Positions 21,675 to 33,770 of a DNA stretch of 64,000 bases are shown piece by piece. The stretch covers positions 75,208,464 through 75,272,463 of the forward strand of contig NC_035440.2 of the NCBI RefSeq assembly GCF_002127325.2, in the 5' to 3' direction. The translations under genes and the position numbers were made by a program. Under the pieces are notes generated by a model. That model did not search any database. It was not told the origin of the DNA and saw nothing but the letters and a program-made list of their open reading frames with translations. This DNA comes from Helianthus annuus. Its lineage: Eukaryota; Streptophyta; Magnoliopsida; Asterales; Asteraceae. How positions within the stretch are numbered: position 1 is the first letter of the stretch; the number at the start of each line of letters is the position of its first letter.

Positions 21675-23739
21675 TGTGACAACCCGAGTTTTCAAGGTCC
21701 TTACTCGACATGTTACTTGCTTCGCACCGGTGTTTTTATAATTTGTTTGCATTGTAATTATGTACGTTTGATAGGGGATGGATTCATTGTGTTATTGTTT
21801 GGTTGATGTTAGTATTTGAAGTATCAGTTATAAGCTTGGTCCCACAAACTTCCCTCGTCAAACAATTAAACCTCAGACTTTCGCCATTATCTATACCTGA
21901 CGAAACCTTGGAGTTTCGCCACTATCATCACGACGAAACACTGGACTTTCGTCCAGTGGAGTGTTTCGTCGGGAACGGGCTTCGGCCCAATGTTTACGCA
22001 GCCCAAACTGTGGTGTTTTATAACCCCTTATGATCTTTAGACGTAACCTAGGAACCCTACAACTCTCTCCCTTGTATTCGACGGCAGATACCATTCTCCG
22101 GAAATTCTTGTGTGTTCCATCTCACAACCGGTTAGTCACGATAACCCGATTCGATTTGTTTGCTATGCTGTATGTGTAGATATCTATCATCATAAGTGAA
22201 TTTATTTGCTAAATGATTTGGTTATGATTGATGTTTGAATTTGAAATCATGAAATTAGGGTTGTACGATCTCATGTTAGTTTTGTGATTAGTTGATGTTA
22301 TGAATATCAAGATGATGCTAACGGTCTGTCCATCTTGACGTTCACTGTATGTGAGATAAAACTGATTTATTGGTTGATGACCCATTTGATGATTAGCGTT
22401 GTGCGTTTCAGTGAATAGAATTATGTGTGGGAATGGGGAACTGTTATGATGTGGGTTCGTATTAGGGTTTTCAGAATTATACGCTGTAACCGTTGTATAT
22501 CTGTTTCTCATATTTGCTAATGTGTTAACTGATGTTTGACGAAACATCAGTGAGGTTTCGTCAAGTCTTGCATCGGCGAAAGTCAGGAGTTTCGCCAAAC
22601 CCCATCCTAAAGAAACATATACATTTCATCATATGATATACCAACGAAAGATAGTCTTTCGTCGCTGAGGAGTTTCGTCGGAGGGGATGCTGGCTGGAAC
22701 AGTAAACAGTTTGTAAGTATGTGTTGTATCTTGTTTATGAAATGTAATAGTTACGGGAGACGTAGCGGGGTATTAGTTGGTAGCGCTACTTAGGTCCCAT
22801 CTTTTGCTACCGGAGACGTAGTGGGGTATTAGTTGGTAGCGCTACTTTGGTTTGGCACCCTCACCCCATACCGGAGAGGACGGATGTGAACTAATGACCC
22901 ATTCATGCCCAGTGCTCTGATAGGAGCACCGGGGAACGGGTAAAACATACATCAGGAGCCGTCTTGTTCAGTATGGAGATATTATCAACATTACTTTCGG
23001 ATTATTAACACACTGGATTAAACACTTGGTAATTAACGTTTTCATAAAACTGTGAACTCAGCAGCATTGTCTGACACACTTTGTTGGAGCAGTTGTCTGT
23101 CGACTTCATCTCCGTTCGAGTCTTAGTTTAGAACTAATTGTACAGTGCACGGAAATCGAAAAAGTGAGAATTAGGAGTGATTCCGCTCCAAAAGTATAGA
23201 ACAGATTCCGCTCGAAATGTATGTTGTGATTCCGCTTGAAACATGTTCAAGCGGAATCAGAAGGTCTATATATAGGTTAGTCTGAGCGGAATCAGAAGTA
23301 GTTGATCAGTTCATGTTTCCGACGCCGAGGTGCTGTCGAGGTGTCTCCAAGGCTATAACCGCATTTTGGTCAATACAAGAGACATTAAATAGTATTTCTA
23401 GTGTTATACAAGCTAAACAAAGACAAAATCAATGAATTCCACCTCTGATTCTGTCTGAGTACTCTTCTGATTGACTCATTAGGTCGTTTCACAATTCTAC
23501 ACACTTTTTGCATGCTCGCAGGTCGTTAGGTACTTTGGATGGGAACTTGCTATCTGGATTGCTGGAGCGGTCATGGTCATGTCGCTGAGGATTACTTGAA
23601 TGTTATTTAAACATTATGACATTTGGTTTTATGGGAACACATTAAACAATGTTTGTCTTTTGCTTCCGCTAAATCTGATAACTCTTGTTAGACAATTATG
23701 AATGCTTAACTTAATAAACATAAACTTGGCGATGTTTTA
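21675..23739 (+). repeat. GypF LTR copy 1, left part
   Basis: Starts TGTGACAACCCGAG and resumes at 34294-34381 after CopE. A strong hairpin (21932-21970, arms GACGAAACACT / AGTGTTTCGTC) lies about 47 bp upstream of TTTTATAA (22017-22024). A second pair of hairpins is at 22536-22564 (TTGACGAAAC / GTTTCGTCAA) and 22575-22596 (GGCGAAA / TTTCGCC). Compared with copy 2 it lacks a roughly 330-bp segment (36087-36415) and has a doubled GACGTAG..GGGGTATTAGTTGG unit near 22756-22850. Confidence 0.88.
23082..23501 (+). mobile_element. Solo LTR of a fourth SIRE-like copia family
   Basis: 420 bp, TGTTGGAGC to TTCTACA, flanked by 5-bp TSD CACTT (23077-23081 and 23502-23506), and absent from the other GypF LTR copy. 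It contains a perfect 13-bp-arm palindrome (23228-23258, arm GATTCCGCTTGAA, loop ACATG) and a TATA box TATATATA at 23267-23274. No internal region remains, as after LTR-LTR recombination. Confidence 0.9.
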
Positions 23740-24271
23740 TGTTGGTGCACTGAATGTCTGCTGACTACGTCTTAATCGAGTCTTAGGTATAGATAGGTTG
23801 AATAGGGTTTGGAAACAAGTTTAGTGGTTTTATGATGTAATTCCGCTTGAAATGACTAGAAGTCATTTCAAGCGAAATCAGGTCTAAACTACTTATTCCG
23901 CTCCAAACTGCATTTAGGTGATTCCGCTCGAGATCAACATAGTGATTCCGCTTGAACATTTCAAGCGAAATCAGGTACCGCTTGAATGTGTGATGTAGTT
24001 TCAAGCGGAATCTCTCCGGCTATAAATAGGTGAAGTTCGATCTCATTTAAAACAGTTGGAGCGGAATTAGGTCATTGTATTAGAGACGAGGTGCTGCCAA
24101 AATTCGATCAGAAATACGTGTAAAGTCTCACAATCATCAATAGAAAGAAAGTTAAAAGGATACAAGCTGTTTTGACGTTGTTTACTTTGATTCCGCCTTA
24201 GTAATCAATGATGAACTGCCTTTACTGACTGTTTAGGGTCACGAACACGGTCCAACAAGTGGTATCAGAGC
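23740..24271 (+). repeat. CopE 5' LTR with palindromes, TATA box and primer site
   Basis: Three inverted repeats with CCGCTTGAA cores: 23840-23878 (18-bp arms, one mismatch), 23944-23972 (13-bp arms, loop CAT) and about 23977-24012 (CCGCTTGAA / TTCAAGCGG). TATAAATA follows at 24023-24030. The LTR ends TCCAACA, then AG, then PBS. Confidence 0.93.
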
Positions 24272-24462
24272 TCAGGACGAGGAGTTCATACCATTACAGC
24301 TTCAAATCACCGGATTTTCACTCTTCTACCCTTTCTTTTCTGATTTGAACATATTTCAGCGGTGGAAATGGCCTGAATTTGACATATATCAAGCATAATA
24401 CAGTGTTAACTAATCCCTGAGAGAATTGGACATTAAATCGAACAAAATCAGATTAAAACTTG

Positions 24463-24816
24463 ATATTCCGCTTGAAAACTGTTTGACAAAAGATGATGTC
24501 ATCATATTCTGCTTGAAAAGTTCAAGCGAAACCCCCTTTAATAGCTAATTCCACTTGAGATTTTCATCTGATTTCGCTCGAAAAAGTAGATTCCGCTTGA
24601 AATACTTGTATTTTCAAGCGAAATCAGTTCAGAGTCATATTCCGCTTGAAAAATATTTCTTATTCCGCTCAAAAGTTTAATTCTGCTTGAAACCATTGTG
24701 TATTTTCAAGCGAGATTAAGTAAAATTCAGATTCCGCTTGAATCATTCTGATCTCGCTTGAATTTCATTCTGATTTCCCTTGAAGCTATTCCGCCTCAAG
24801 AGATTTCGCTTGAAAT
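24463..24816 (+). repeat. CopE leader array of ATTCCGCTTGAAA motifs
   Basis: About a dozen copies of (A/G)TTCCGCTTGAAA or TTTCAAGCG, both orientations, before the gag start at 24879. Several neighbouring pairs can fold back on each other. Core is shared with the U3 palindromes of the same element. Confidence 0.85.
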
Positions 24817-24878
24817 TGTTGTTTTTCAAAACTTAAAAATTTTTCTAAGTGTTTGCTGATCTTTCAGGTACGTACAAG

Positions 24879-27800
24879 ATGGATGATCCATTCATGAATC
24901 CATTTAGCGACATGTATGCTTTTGCTGGAAATTCTGGAGATGATACTTCTTCTGACAACACCAATGAGAACACGCCAAGTACAAAGAAAAGCTTATCGGA
25001 TGCTTTGGGTATAGAAAGTGCTTTCGGAACTTATAACAAACCCCCGAAGTTGATGGCTATCGAAGAGTACAGTCGGTTGGCAAAGAAGTTTGAAGAATGG
25101 TTGAAGGCTTTCGCTTATCCCAGCTGGAAGAGTCTAAAGAACGGATACATTGATGGAGGCAAAACTGGTGAAAGCTTAACATCATCTGAAGAAATAGAAA
25201 CGTTTGTTGCTGAGAAAAAATGCATCGCACTGCTATTTCAATCTGTTCGAGAAGATATAATATCCTTGATCGAGTACAAGACTTCTAAAGATCTCTGGAA
25301 TAAGTTGAAAACTAAATGTTTGGGAAGTGGAGAAATAGTGAAACATAAAAAGAAACTCCTAAGAAAAGAATTTGACTTATTTGGTTGTCTAAAGAATGAA
25401 TCAGTTTGTAAAATGATTGAGAGGTTTGGGCACCTGAAGCTGAAACTGGCGAGGCATGAAATTTTCTATTCTCAAGATGAGCTAATTGACAAATTGTTTG
25501 ATTCATTGCCAGATGAGATGGATTGGCGATATTATGCATTGATGTTGAAGAATACTATCAAGCCCCCAGAAGTGTTGACTGTAGATTTACTAATCCAGAG
25601 ACTAGAGAGTCACGAGCTGGAGTTAAGAAAAAGACACAAAGTCAATCACTCGTCTTATCAACAGAACTTGGATTTGTATTATCCAAAAACCATGATGCCA
25701 AAGAATACATCTCCCAAGACAGTTTTTTCTGCCAAAAATTCTAACACTTCAAGCAAAGAAAGTCAAAGCAGTGGATTCCACAGTGGTTCTTCGTCACATT
25801 CAAGCCAGTCTGATGCAAAGAACCTATTTCAATGCAACATCACTGTAGACTTAAAGAACGCTCAGAACTTTAGCGAGGAGTCGGCAAAGCAACAGATGGT
25901 TTTCTTAGCATCTGTGCTAGAGTCATATGAAAGCTTAGTGGCAGGCAAGATAGGCAACACCAAACTGACAAAGGAAGATTACGATCAGATTGATCCTGAG
26001 GAGATGGAATTGATCGACATAAGGTGGTGTATGGCCAGTGTAGTTCGTCGGGCACATCGTTTCATGGAGATAACTGGAAGGAAGTCAATTGGTGGACCAT
26101 CTACCAAGTTAGGCCTTGACAAGTCTAAAGTGACATGTTTTAAGTGCAAACAGAAAGGTCACTTTAAGCGTGAATGTCGAAATGCGTATGCTGATGAGTC
26201 TGAGAACCCATTCAGAGAAGATTATTGCAAGAAAGAGATTTATCATCAGAATAAATCGGAGCCGCCAAGAATGAAGCAGCTTGAGGATAACAAAGAGAAA
26301 TCTAGAGCTCTTGCTGTGATTCACGATAATGAAGGTTTCGAATGGAGCGAGTTGTTACCTGAGAAGGATGCAGTTGGATATGCATTCATGGCAAAATCTA
26401 AACCTGTTCCTTTTAAAGACAACAGACCTGAAGAACAGAAATATGCTTACAGAAAGATGATAGCTCAGCAAAGAATGATCAGAATATCTGGTATCTATCT
26501 TGAAGCAAAAAGAGCGAGGAGATGGGATCCAGACAGAGAATGTTATCTTGACCCCCAGGGAAACATTGCTATTGACCATAACACTCTTGGTGTTGAAACC
26601 ATAATTAAAGAAATGAAAGATGAAGATGATTATTGGCAAAGAAAATGGTGGGGAAGTGGAGAAGAGAAAGAAGAGAAAGAGAAAGAAGAGAAAGTGAAAG
26701 AAGAGAAAGAAAAAGAGGAGAAGCCAAAGAAGATTGATGATGGGATCATTGACACGACATAGAAGTTGAATGCTGAGAATTTGGGAAAGATGGCTGACAA
26801 GGTGCTGGCTGCTAAGGCACTTGAGGTAGACTCTAAATCCGTCTCTGAGTCTAAAAGCCAGGTTAGTTCAAACGCGTCAATGACTGAGTCAGGTAAGAAA
26901 GTCAATGGTGATGTTGACTGCAAAAATTGCATCAAAGAATGCAAAGTTTGTAGTACAATCACCTATCTCAATGGTAAGAAGATTGATGATCTGACTGCAA
27001 GAGTCAGAAGCGTTGAGGATCAAATCCTTGACCGTGATAAAATGTTGAAAGCTTCAACTGACAGATTAATAGAATTAACTAACAAAATTGAAAATGATAA
27101 AATTGATCAAGAAAAGGTTAGAAAAGAAAATGAAAGGTTAGTTCTTGAAAATCGTTAGATCACTGAAAAATTTCAGAAGCTTAAAAGCACGGCTAAAGAT
27201 GCTGATGACAGAAATGGTAAAACATATAAAGAAATTGTTCATTTGTCAAGTGTTCGTCGGATAAAAGAAGAATTAATCAATCAAGAACTGGATGAAATTG
27301 CAAAGTTGAAACTTAAATTTCAAGAAGCTGAAATCGAAAATGAGCGAATCCAGTTGAAGTTAAACAGTTACAACTCCGCAAGCATTGTTTTGCAACACAT
27401 TATTCCAAAACCCATAGGCAAAAACAAAGCTGGCGAAGATGTTTTTTCGGATGGAACCGGGGTGGGTTTTCATCAAGTTCCACCACCAGTTCTAGACAAT
27501 TATTCGAAAAAGCAATCTGGGTTGGTTAATCTTGAAGATGAAAATGAAGTGAAACTTCCTGATTCAATTGATGTTACATTTTCTTCTTCATCATCTGATG
27601 ATAGTGGTCAGACAGAGATTGTTAAAAGCACAGCTGAAAGTGTTTTGATTTCTGAAAGTTATTCAGCTGAAGATGATGGATGTTTCTTGGACAAATACAT
27701 TCCGAAACAAAAGTCCAAAAACAACTTAAATGATGAACCTACTCTTGTCATGTACAAGATGTCGGGATCTGATAAGTTGTATTCGGATTCTGAGTTTCCT

Positions 27801-28772
27801 CTGGAGAATGTAAATGTTTCCAAGTTAACAAATGTGTTCAAAATGGTTGAAATCGAGTTGTCTGAAGTGAAAAGTTTAAAACAAACAAAAAGGCAAATGA
27901 ATTTTAAGAAAGATAAAGCTTACTACAAGAAACCTGTTATTCCACCGCGTTTTTATAACAACAATCGAAACAATTGGTCGGGTGGTTATCAGGGTGGTAA
28001 GAGGTTTCAAAAGAGAAATGTTCAAAACAAGAAGTTTGTTGAAAAGAAAGTGTTTGTGAACAGTTCAAGTTCACTTTCTGATGAAGAGAAAAAGTTTTTT
28101 TCGAAATCAAATGAAGAATTCTTTGAGAAGAAAGCTTCACAGCCTCAGTCTGAAGGCACAGGTCGAGTAGTTGACACTCGAACATGCTTCAGATGTAATC
28201 AAGTTGGATATATTGCACGAAATTGTACCAACTTGAAGCCTAAGATAGAAGTTGTGAAGGTTCAAAAGAAGAAAGTTGATGCTAAGGGCAAAGCTCCATT
28301 GATTGTTGAGAAAAAGAGTTTGAAAAATGAAAACATCAAAGTCAAAAATGAACCTGTTAAAAATTTGGTAACTAAAAGTGACAAATTTTACAAACGGGTT
28401 GCGTCACCTTAACAAACATGGAAGCCGAAGGTTGTGGAAAAGAAAACAAGTGTTTCAAAACCAAAGGTTTCTGAGATGGAAAAACAATCATCTTCTACCA
28501 CACCGGTAAAGATGAATGTTCCTTTGGATTATTATGTGAAACTTGAGAAAGAAATGCAAAAATCTGAAAAGAAGATGTTCAAAAGAAAGACAAACCATCT
28601 CGTCAACCTCAAAAAAGATGAGTTTTTCCTATATAAAAAGGTTGAGGTTGTGTCTGAAGAAAGCCTAAAAATGAACGACAAAAATTTTCCGCCACATTAC
28701 ACTACAAAATCTCACATTCCAATTGAGTTACCTGAGTCAAAACAGGCTTGGGTAGCTTCCAAATCTAACTAA
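24879..28772 (+). pseudogene. CopE large gag, three in-frame stops
   Basis: About 1297 codons from MDDPFMNPFSDMY. I prefer this ATG to the one at 24849 because CopC and CopD gag start at the same relative place with an MD dipeptide. Contents: UBN2-type gag (KKLLRKEFDLFGCLKNES), CCHC 1 (CFKCKQKGHFKREC), a Glu/Lys-rich run, a coiled-coil segment, then CCHC 2 (CFRCNQVGYIARNC) with Tyr instead of His. Stops at 26760-26762, 27156-27158 and 28410-28412 are all in one frame. Homologous throughout to CopC and CopD gag, but clearly diverged. Confidence 0.9.
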
Positions 28773-28787
28773 GTGTTTGTGGTTTTT

Positions 28788-28828
28788 GCCGGAGCTTCCT
28801 TGTTGATAATTGTGAAGCATGAATCGGC
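28788..28828 (+). other. Conserved hairpin at the CopE gag-pol junction
   Basis: Outer stem GCCG/CGGC, inner stem GCTTC/GAAGC, as in the second hairpin of CopC and CopD. It lies 16 bases after the gag stop and about 40 bases before the first pol codons. A location between gag and pol suggests a role in pol expression (re-initiation, splicing or recoding), but this is inference. Confidence 0.65.
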
Positions 28829-28867
28829 ATCTTTATTGAAATGTGTTTTTAAATCAATATGTGATAT

Positions 28868-31800
28868 GTGCAGGATCTTCCAAGAGCAGTTTCACGATGG
28901 ATTATGGATAGTGGAGCTTCTCGACACATGACAGGGAAGACTGCATTGTTGTATGATGTTAGAAATTTCAATGGAGGTTACGTAGGATTTGCGGGTAATC
29001 AAGGTGGTAGAATTGTAGCTACTACAACCACGGGTCAAGCTCATTGTTTTGTGTCCAGAGCAACGGAAAAGGAATCAAGATTGTGGCACCGCAAGATGGG
29101 GCATATACATCTTAGAAAAATGAATCACTTGGTGCACAATGATTTAGTCACTGGAGTTCATGTAAAAGGTTTTCATCTGGAAGGGGAGTGCATTAGCTGT
29201 ATCAAAGGCAAGTAGAATAAAAAGTCACACCCTAAAAAGCAAGTCAATTCAGTCTCAAGACCTCTGGAGAGACTTCAAATGGATTTGTTTGGCCCTGTGA
29301 ATGTCAAAAGTATTACAAGAGATGTCTGCTGTCTTGTGGTTACTGATGATTATTCCAGATTTTCATGGGTTTCATTCTTGAAGTCGAAAGATGAAACGTT
29401 TGACAGTTTGTCAAAAGAATTAGAAGTGATAATGGCACTGAATTCAAGAACAACAAGATGGAAGAATTTTATGATGAAAGAGGTATATTGCATGAGTTTA
29501 GTGCTCCGTACACTCCGCAGCAGAATGGAGTTGCAGAACGCAAAAACAGGACGCTAATCGAAACGGCAAGAACAATGCTTGCTGATTCAAAGCTACCGGT
29601 AAATTTTTGGGCAGAAGCAGTTTCCGCCGCATGCTATACGCTCAACAGAGTTCTCACTGTCAAGAAATTCAACAAAACATGCTTTGAGTTGATCAATAAC
29701 CGCAAACGGAATCTGAAATATCTTGAACCGTTCGAGTCACCCTGTATAGTTCTAGAGCCTTTTGGAAAGTTTGGTCCGAAAAGTATTGAAGGGATATTCA
29801 TAGGTTATGCAAGTCCATTACGACGAGTCTTCGTTCCAAGCTTAAAGCGGATTATTGAAGCTTCAAATGTTGAATGTCAAGGTTATACAATGCCGCCGCA
29901 GAATCCTGGATATTCATGGCGTTACCATTATGACAAGTTGTGGGATTCGTTTGACATGATGGAAGAACAAGAGGAAGTAGAAGATTTCTTTGATGAGTTG
30001 GATATTTTGCGTGAGTATGAGTCATCGCAGGAAAGGTTCCCAGCCGAGTATACAATGCGACCACGACAAACTTCAAACGACGATGAAGCAGGTCCAAGCA
30101 ATGCTAGTGAACATGATGATGTCCAACAAGATCAAGTTGCTCTTGATAATCAGACGGTTCAGAATGATAATCAAGAATCTGAGAACATGCCGGTATTTGA
30201 TCTTGGTGATTCAGATTCTGAGGGGGAGCAAATTCAGCTTTCAAGTCAAACAAACCCAGTCGGTGAACATGGTGTAAATCAGAATGTTACTAATCTGGAA
30301 GGCGATGTAGATGTTCCAGGCGAAGTAATGCCACGAACTCTTTCATACCATCCAGAGGAGCTGATCATAGGAGAACTACAATCAGGTGTTCGCACTAGAC
30401 GTCAAATTGACCAAAGACTTACATGTTTTTATTCTATAGTAGCACCTTTAGAAACTGAATTTTCATTGAGTTGTTTTATTTCGCAGATCGAACCGCGAAC
30501 TTACAAAGAGACGCTTACTGAAGATTCTTGGGTCAATGCTATGCAAGAAGAATTAAGTCAGTTTGAGAAGTTAGGAGTGTGGAAGTTGGTAGATTTACCT
30601 AAAGGTCATAGGAAGATCAACACCAAATGGGTATTCAAGTGTAAGAGGGATGATCGAGGAGTAGTTGTGCGAAACAAGGCTCGACTCGTAGTCCATGGCT
30701 TTAGTCAACAGGAGGGAATCGATTTTACTGAGGTGTATGCTCCTGTAGCTCGACTAGAAGCGATCAAAATCTTCCTGGCATTTTCATCATGGAAAAACTT
30801 CAAAGTATATCAGCTAGATGTAAAATCGGCGTTTCTCTATAGGAAGGTTAAAGAGGAGGTATATGTCGGACAGCCGCCGGGCTTCACCGACCCAATCCAC
30901 AAAAACAAGGTTTATTTGCTGGACAAAGCGCTGTATGGTTTACACCAGGCCCCGGGAGCTTGGTACGAGACTTTGTCTCAACACCTACTAGCCAACAGCT
31001 TCATCCGAGGGAAAGTGGATGCCACTCTTTTCACCAAAGAGGTCGACGGACATCTTCTGATAGTGCAAATATATGTGGACGACATAATATTTGGGTCAAC
31101 GGATGAGAAATTGTGCAAAGATTTTGAATCTGTTATGAAGCAAAAGTTCAAAATGTCATCGATGGGGGAAATGAAGTTCTTCTTGGGATTACAAGTTGAT
31201 CAACTACCTGAGGGAACTTTCATTCACCAGACGAAGTACGTTCATGATATTCTAGAGAAATTTGGGATGTCAGGTTCTACTCCAGCGTCAACCCCACTAG
31301 CGACGAGTCATGGGATACACCCAGATCTCACCGGAGACAGGGTAGATGAGACGCTTTAACGCTCCATGATCGATTCGTTGATGTACTTGACAGCTTCAAG
31401 ACCTGATATCATGTACCCAACGTGCCTCGCAGCAAGATTTCAATCTAACCCGAGAGCTTCGCATATGGTCATTGTGAAGAGGATATTACGCTACATGAAA
31501 GGCACTCCTTCATTGGGGTTGTGGTATCCTAGAAAAGGAGATTTTACGCTCCAAGGGTATTCCGATTCGGATTTCGGATGCTGCAAAGTCAATGCAAAAT
31601 CAACAACAGCGGGTTGTCAGTTCTTTTGACCTCGTTTGGTCACCTGGCAGTGCAAAAAGCAAACCTCTGTGGCTCTATCCACATGTGAAGCGGAGTATGT
31701 TTCTGCTAGCAGTTGCTGCTCTCAGATCTTGTGGATCCAACAACAGATGCGCGACTACGGTTTGCAATTTCTAAACACCCCTATATTTGTTGATAATGAG

Positions 31801-32165
31801 GCCGCTATAAATATAACGAAAAATCCAGTACATCACGCTAAAACTAAACACCTAGAAATTTGTCATCACTTCATCCAAGATTGCTTCGAGAAGAAGTTGA
31901 TACGAATTGAGAAAATCCACACTGACAATCAGAAGCTGATTTACATACCAAAGCTTTTGACAAAATGTGTTTTAAATTTCTTTTAAAACTAAATGGTATG
32001 AAGCTTCTCTCGGTGTCGGATGGCATTATTGGCGTAAAACTAAATGGTATGAAGCTTCTCTCGGTGTCGGATGGCATTATTGGCGTAGATGAAGGTATTG
32101 TTGTAGATGACGATGAGAAACAATCTGCAATGGTTTGTCGATTTTTTACTTGTTTTGGTATTTAG
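28868..32165 (+). pseudogene. CopE pol (protease, integrase, RT, RNase H), broken
   Basis: Protease DSGASRHMTG near 28907; GAG-pre-integrase zinc region (WHRKMGH, CISC); integrase core with MDLFGPV, SDNGTEF and NGVAERKN; RT with YVDDIIFGS; RNase H with STCEAEYVSA. Defects: TAG 29213-29215; a small deletion with frame change near 29415-29430; TAA 31357-31359; TGA 31627-31629; and a frame change near 31935-31955. The C-terminus carries a perfect 51-bp (17-codon) tandem duplication. The frame ends at TAG 32163-32165, inside the TTTAGGGGGAGTAG box. No env-like ORF follows. Confidence 0.9.
31984..32085 (+). repeat. Perfect 51-bp tandem duplication in the pol tail
   Basis: AAAACTAAATGGTATGAAGC starts both copies (about 31984 and 32035), and each ends TTATTGGCGT. 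51 bp is 17 codons, so the reading frame of the pol C-terminus is kept. Confidence 0.9.
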
Positions 32166-33030
32166 GGGGAGTAGATATTTTTTCAGAAAATTCAAAAACA
32201 GTAAAAAATTCAAAAATACAAAAACATGAGAAAATTTCAAAATCCAAAAACAATAGAAAACTGAAAAAGAGCTTGTGTGAAAAAGGGAAAATGATAGTAC
32301 ATCAGTTTGACAGTTACTGTACGCTAAAGATTTGTAAAGATTAAAGCGTTAAACAGTCTCACTGATGATGTGTTGATAGGTTTTTACACATTTAGTAAGT
32401 TTGTTCGGGATATAAACTTAAAATTCAAACTTGCTTATGTCGTGGGGAACACTACTTGGATATATAGGTAACCCCTGAAATCTCGTTTGAAAGGTCCCTC
32501 TTTCTGAAATACTAGGTCTTTATACTCAGTGATATCTGGGGTATTATTCCGGGACTTCTACTGAATAGAAGTTCTAACCTAGTCCCCGAATAATACTTTC
32601 CGCATTGCTTGAAACATAGCATCGCCCTCAGCAAATTGATGAAACAATAAAATTGATAGTCATTGCTGTTGTAAAAAAAGATCCTCTAAAGGGGACACAC
32701 TGAAAAGACGAAGCCGTCATCTCTCTGCGTATACAGAAGTATCGACCTGAGCTCTCACGGCCCTCGCATTTAACCCCTTACAGATATCATCTATGGTATA
32801 CTCACCTGTAAGACTGAATATTGGGATTCTGGATACGGGAGTATATTCAAGAGGTGGGACACATGAATGAGTTTAAGTTCTTAATTCACCTAATTTGTAT
32901 CCTGAATAGATTGAAAATTGTGTGAAAATTTAAGTGGACCAGTATATCGACAATCTAAGTGAATTAATTCTGAGTATGAAATTAAAGCTTAACGGTACTA
33001 GTGACTTGTCTAATAACTGATATGATTCCC
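32161..33030 (+). other. Conserved 3' non-coding module of CopE (core 32456-32865)
   Basis: Matches the modules in CopC and CopD. The second stem here is TATTATTC with GAATAATA where CopC and CopD have ATTATCC with GGATAAT, so both sides changed. The remaining stretch 33031-33756 has no ORF. It holds GGGGGAGTC boxes at about 33589 and 33605 before the true PPT. Confidence 0.75.
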
Positions 33031-33770
33031 TAACACGCTCACCAAAAATATGTTTGTAAATAGTTTACATTTTGCATTTAAGTTTCTGTATTTCAGTTCT
33101 AGTTAGAAACTTTATTAAAATTCAAAAAAGATTTTTTATTTCTGCTATATTTCCGACAAACCAGAGTAGAAAGTTGATTGTCTGATTCTCAGAAGTTGAA
33201 GCAGATGCAGAAAGTTTCTGGACTGGAGTATGAGGAGAGCTTATATTGATAAAATCTGTTTGTTTGGAAAGTCTAAAACAAGTTCATTAATTTGAAACTT
33301 GTTATTTTCAGAAATGTTTGAAATTTTTTGAACTAAAATTAGTTTGATTTGTCAAAAATTAACCAAGGTCATTAAGTTGGACTTGGTAGATTAATTGAGT
33401 AATCAGGGTCATTAACTTGAACTTGAATACTTGAGTTGATTTCTAAAGCTGATAGATAATTAGATTTATTGTTGTAAATCAATAGATTGTAATGTTATAT
33501 GTTTGAGAAACAGGTTGTGGATTTCAAAATCCCCACAGATCAAAACATCAAAGTTTGAACCAGAAATTCAAGTCCCAACATTCCGTGAGGGGGAGTCTGT
33601 GAAAGGGGGAGTCAGAATTCTGGATCAACAGTCAAAGGGGAGATTGAAGATGAAGCTAGATTGAGCTGAACCTGTGAAGAAAGAGTTTTTGCAATGAGAA
33701 GACAGAGTTGGAAAGAGACAAAGACTGAAGACTCGATGCCGAAGACTTCGTCAACATCCAAGGGGGCGTC

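Noticed and set aside
24260..24271. TGGTATCAGAGC matches considered as tRNA gene pieces
   Set aside because: They sit 2-3 bases inside LTR ends and are primer binding sites; no cloverleaf or other tRNA parts nearby.
32166..33770. Search for an env-like ORF after CopE pol, as in some SIRE elements
   Set aside because: No open frame or membrane segment in this interval; it holds the conserved non-coding module and PPT-like boxes.
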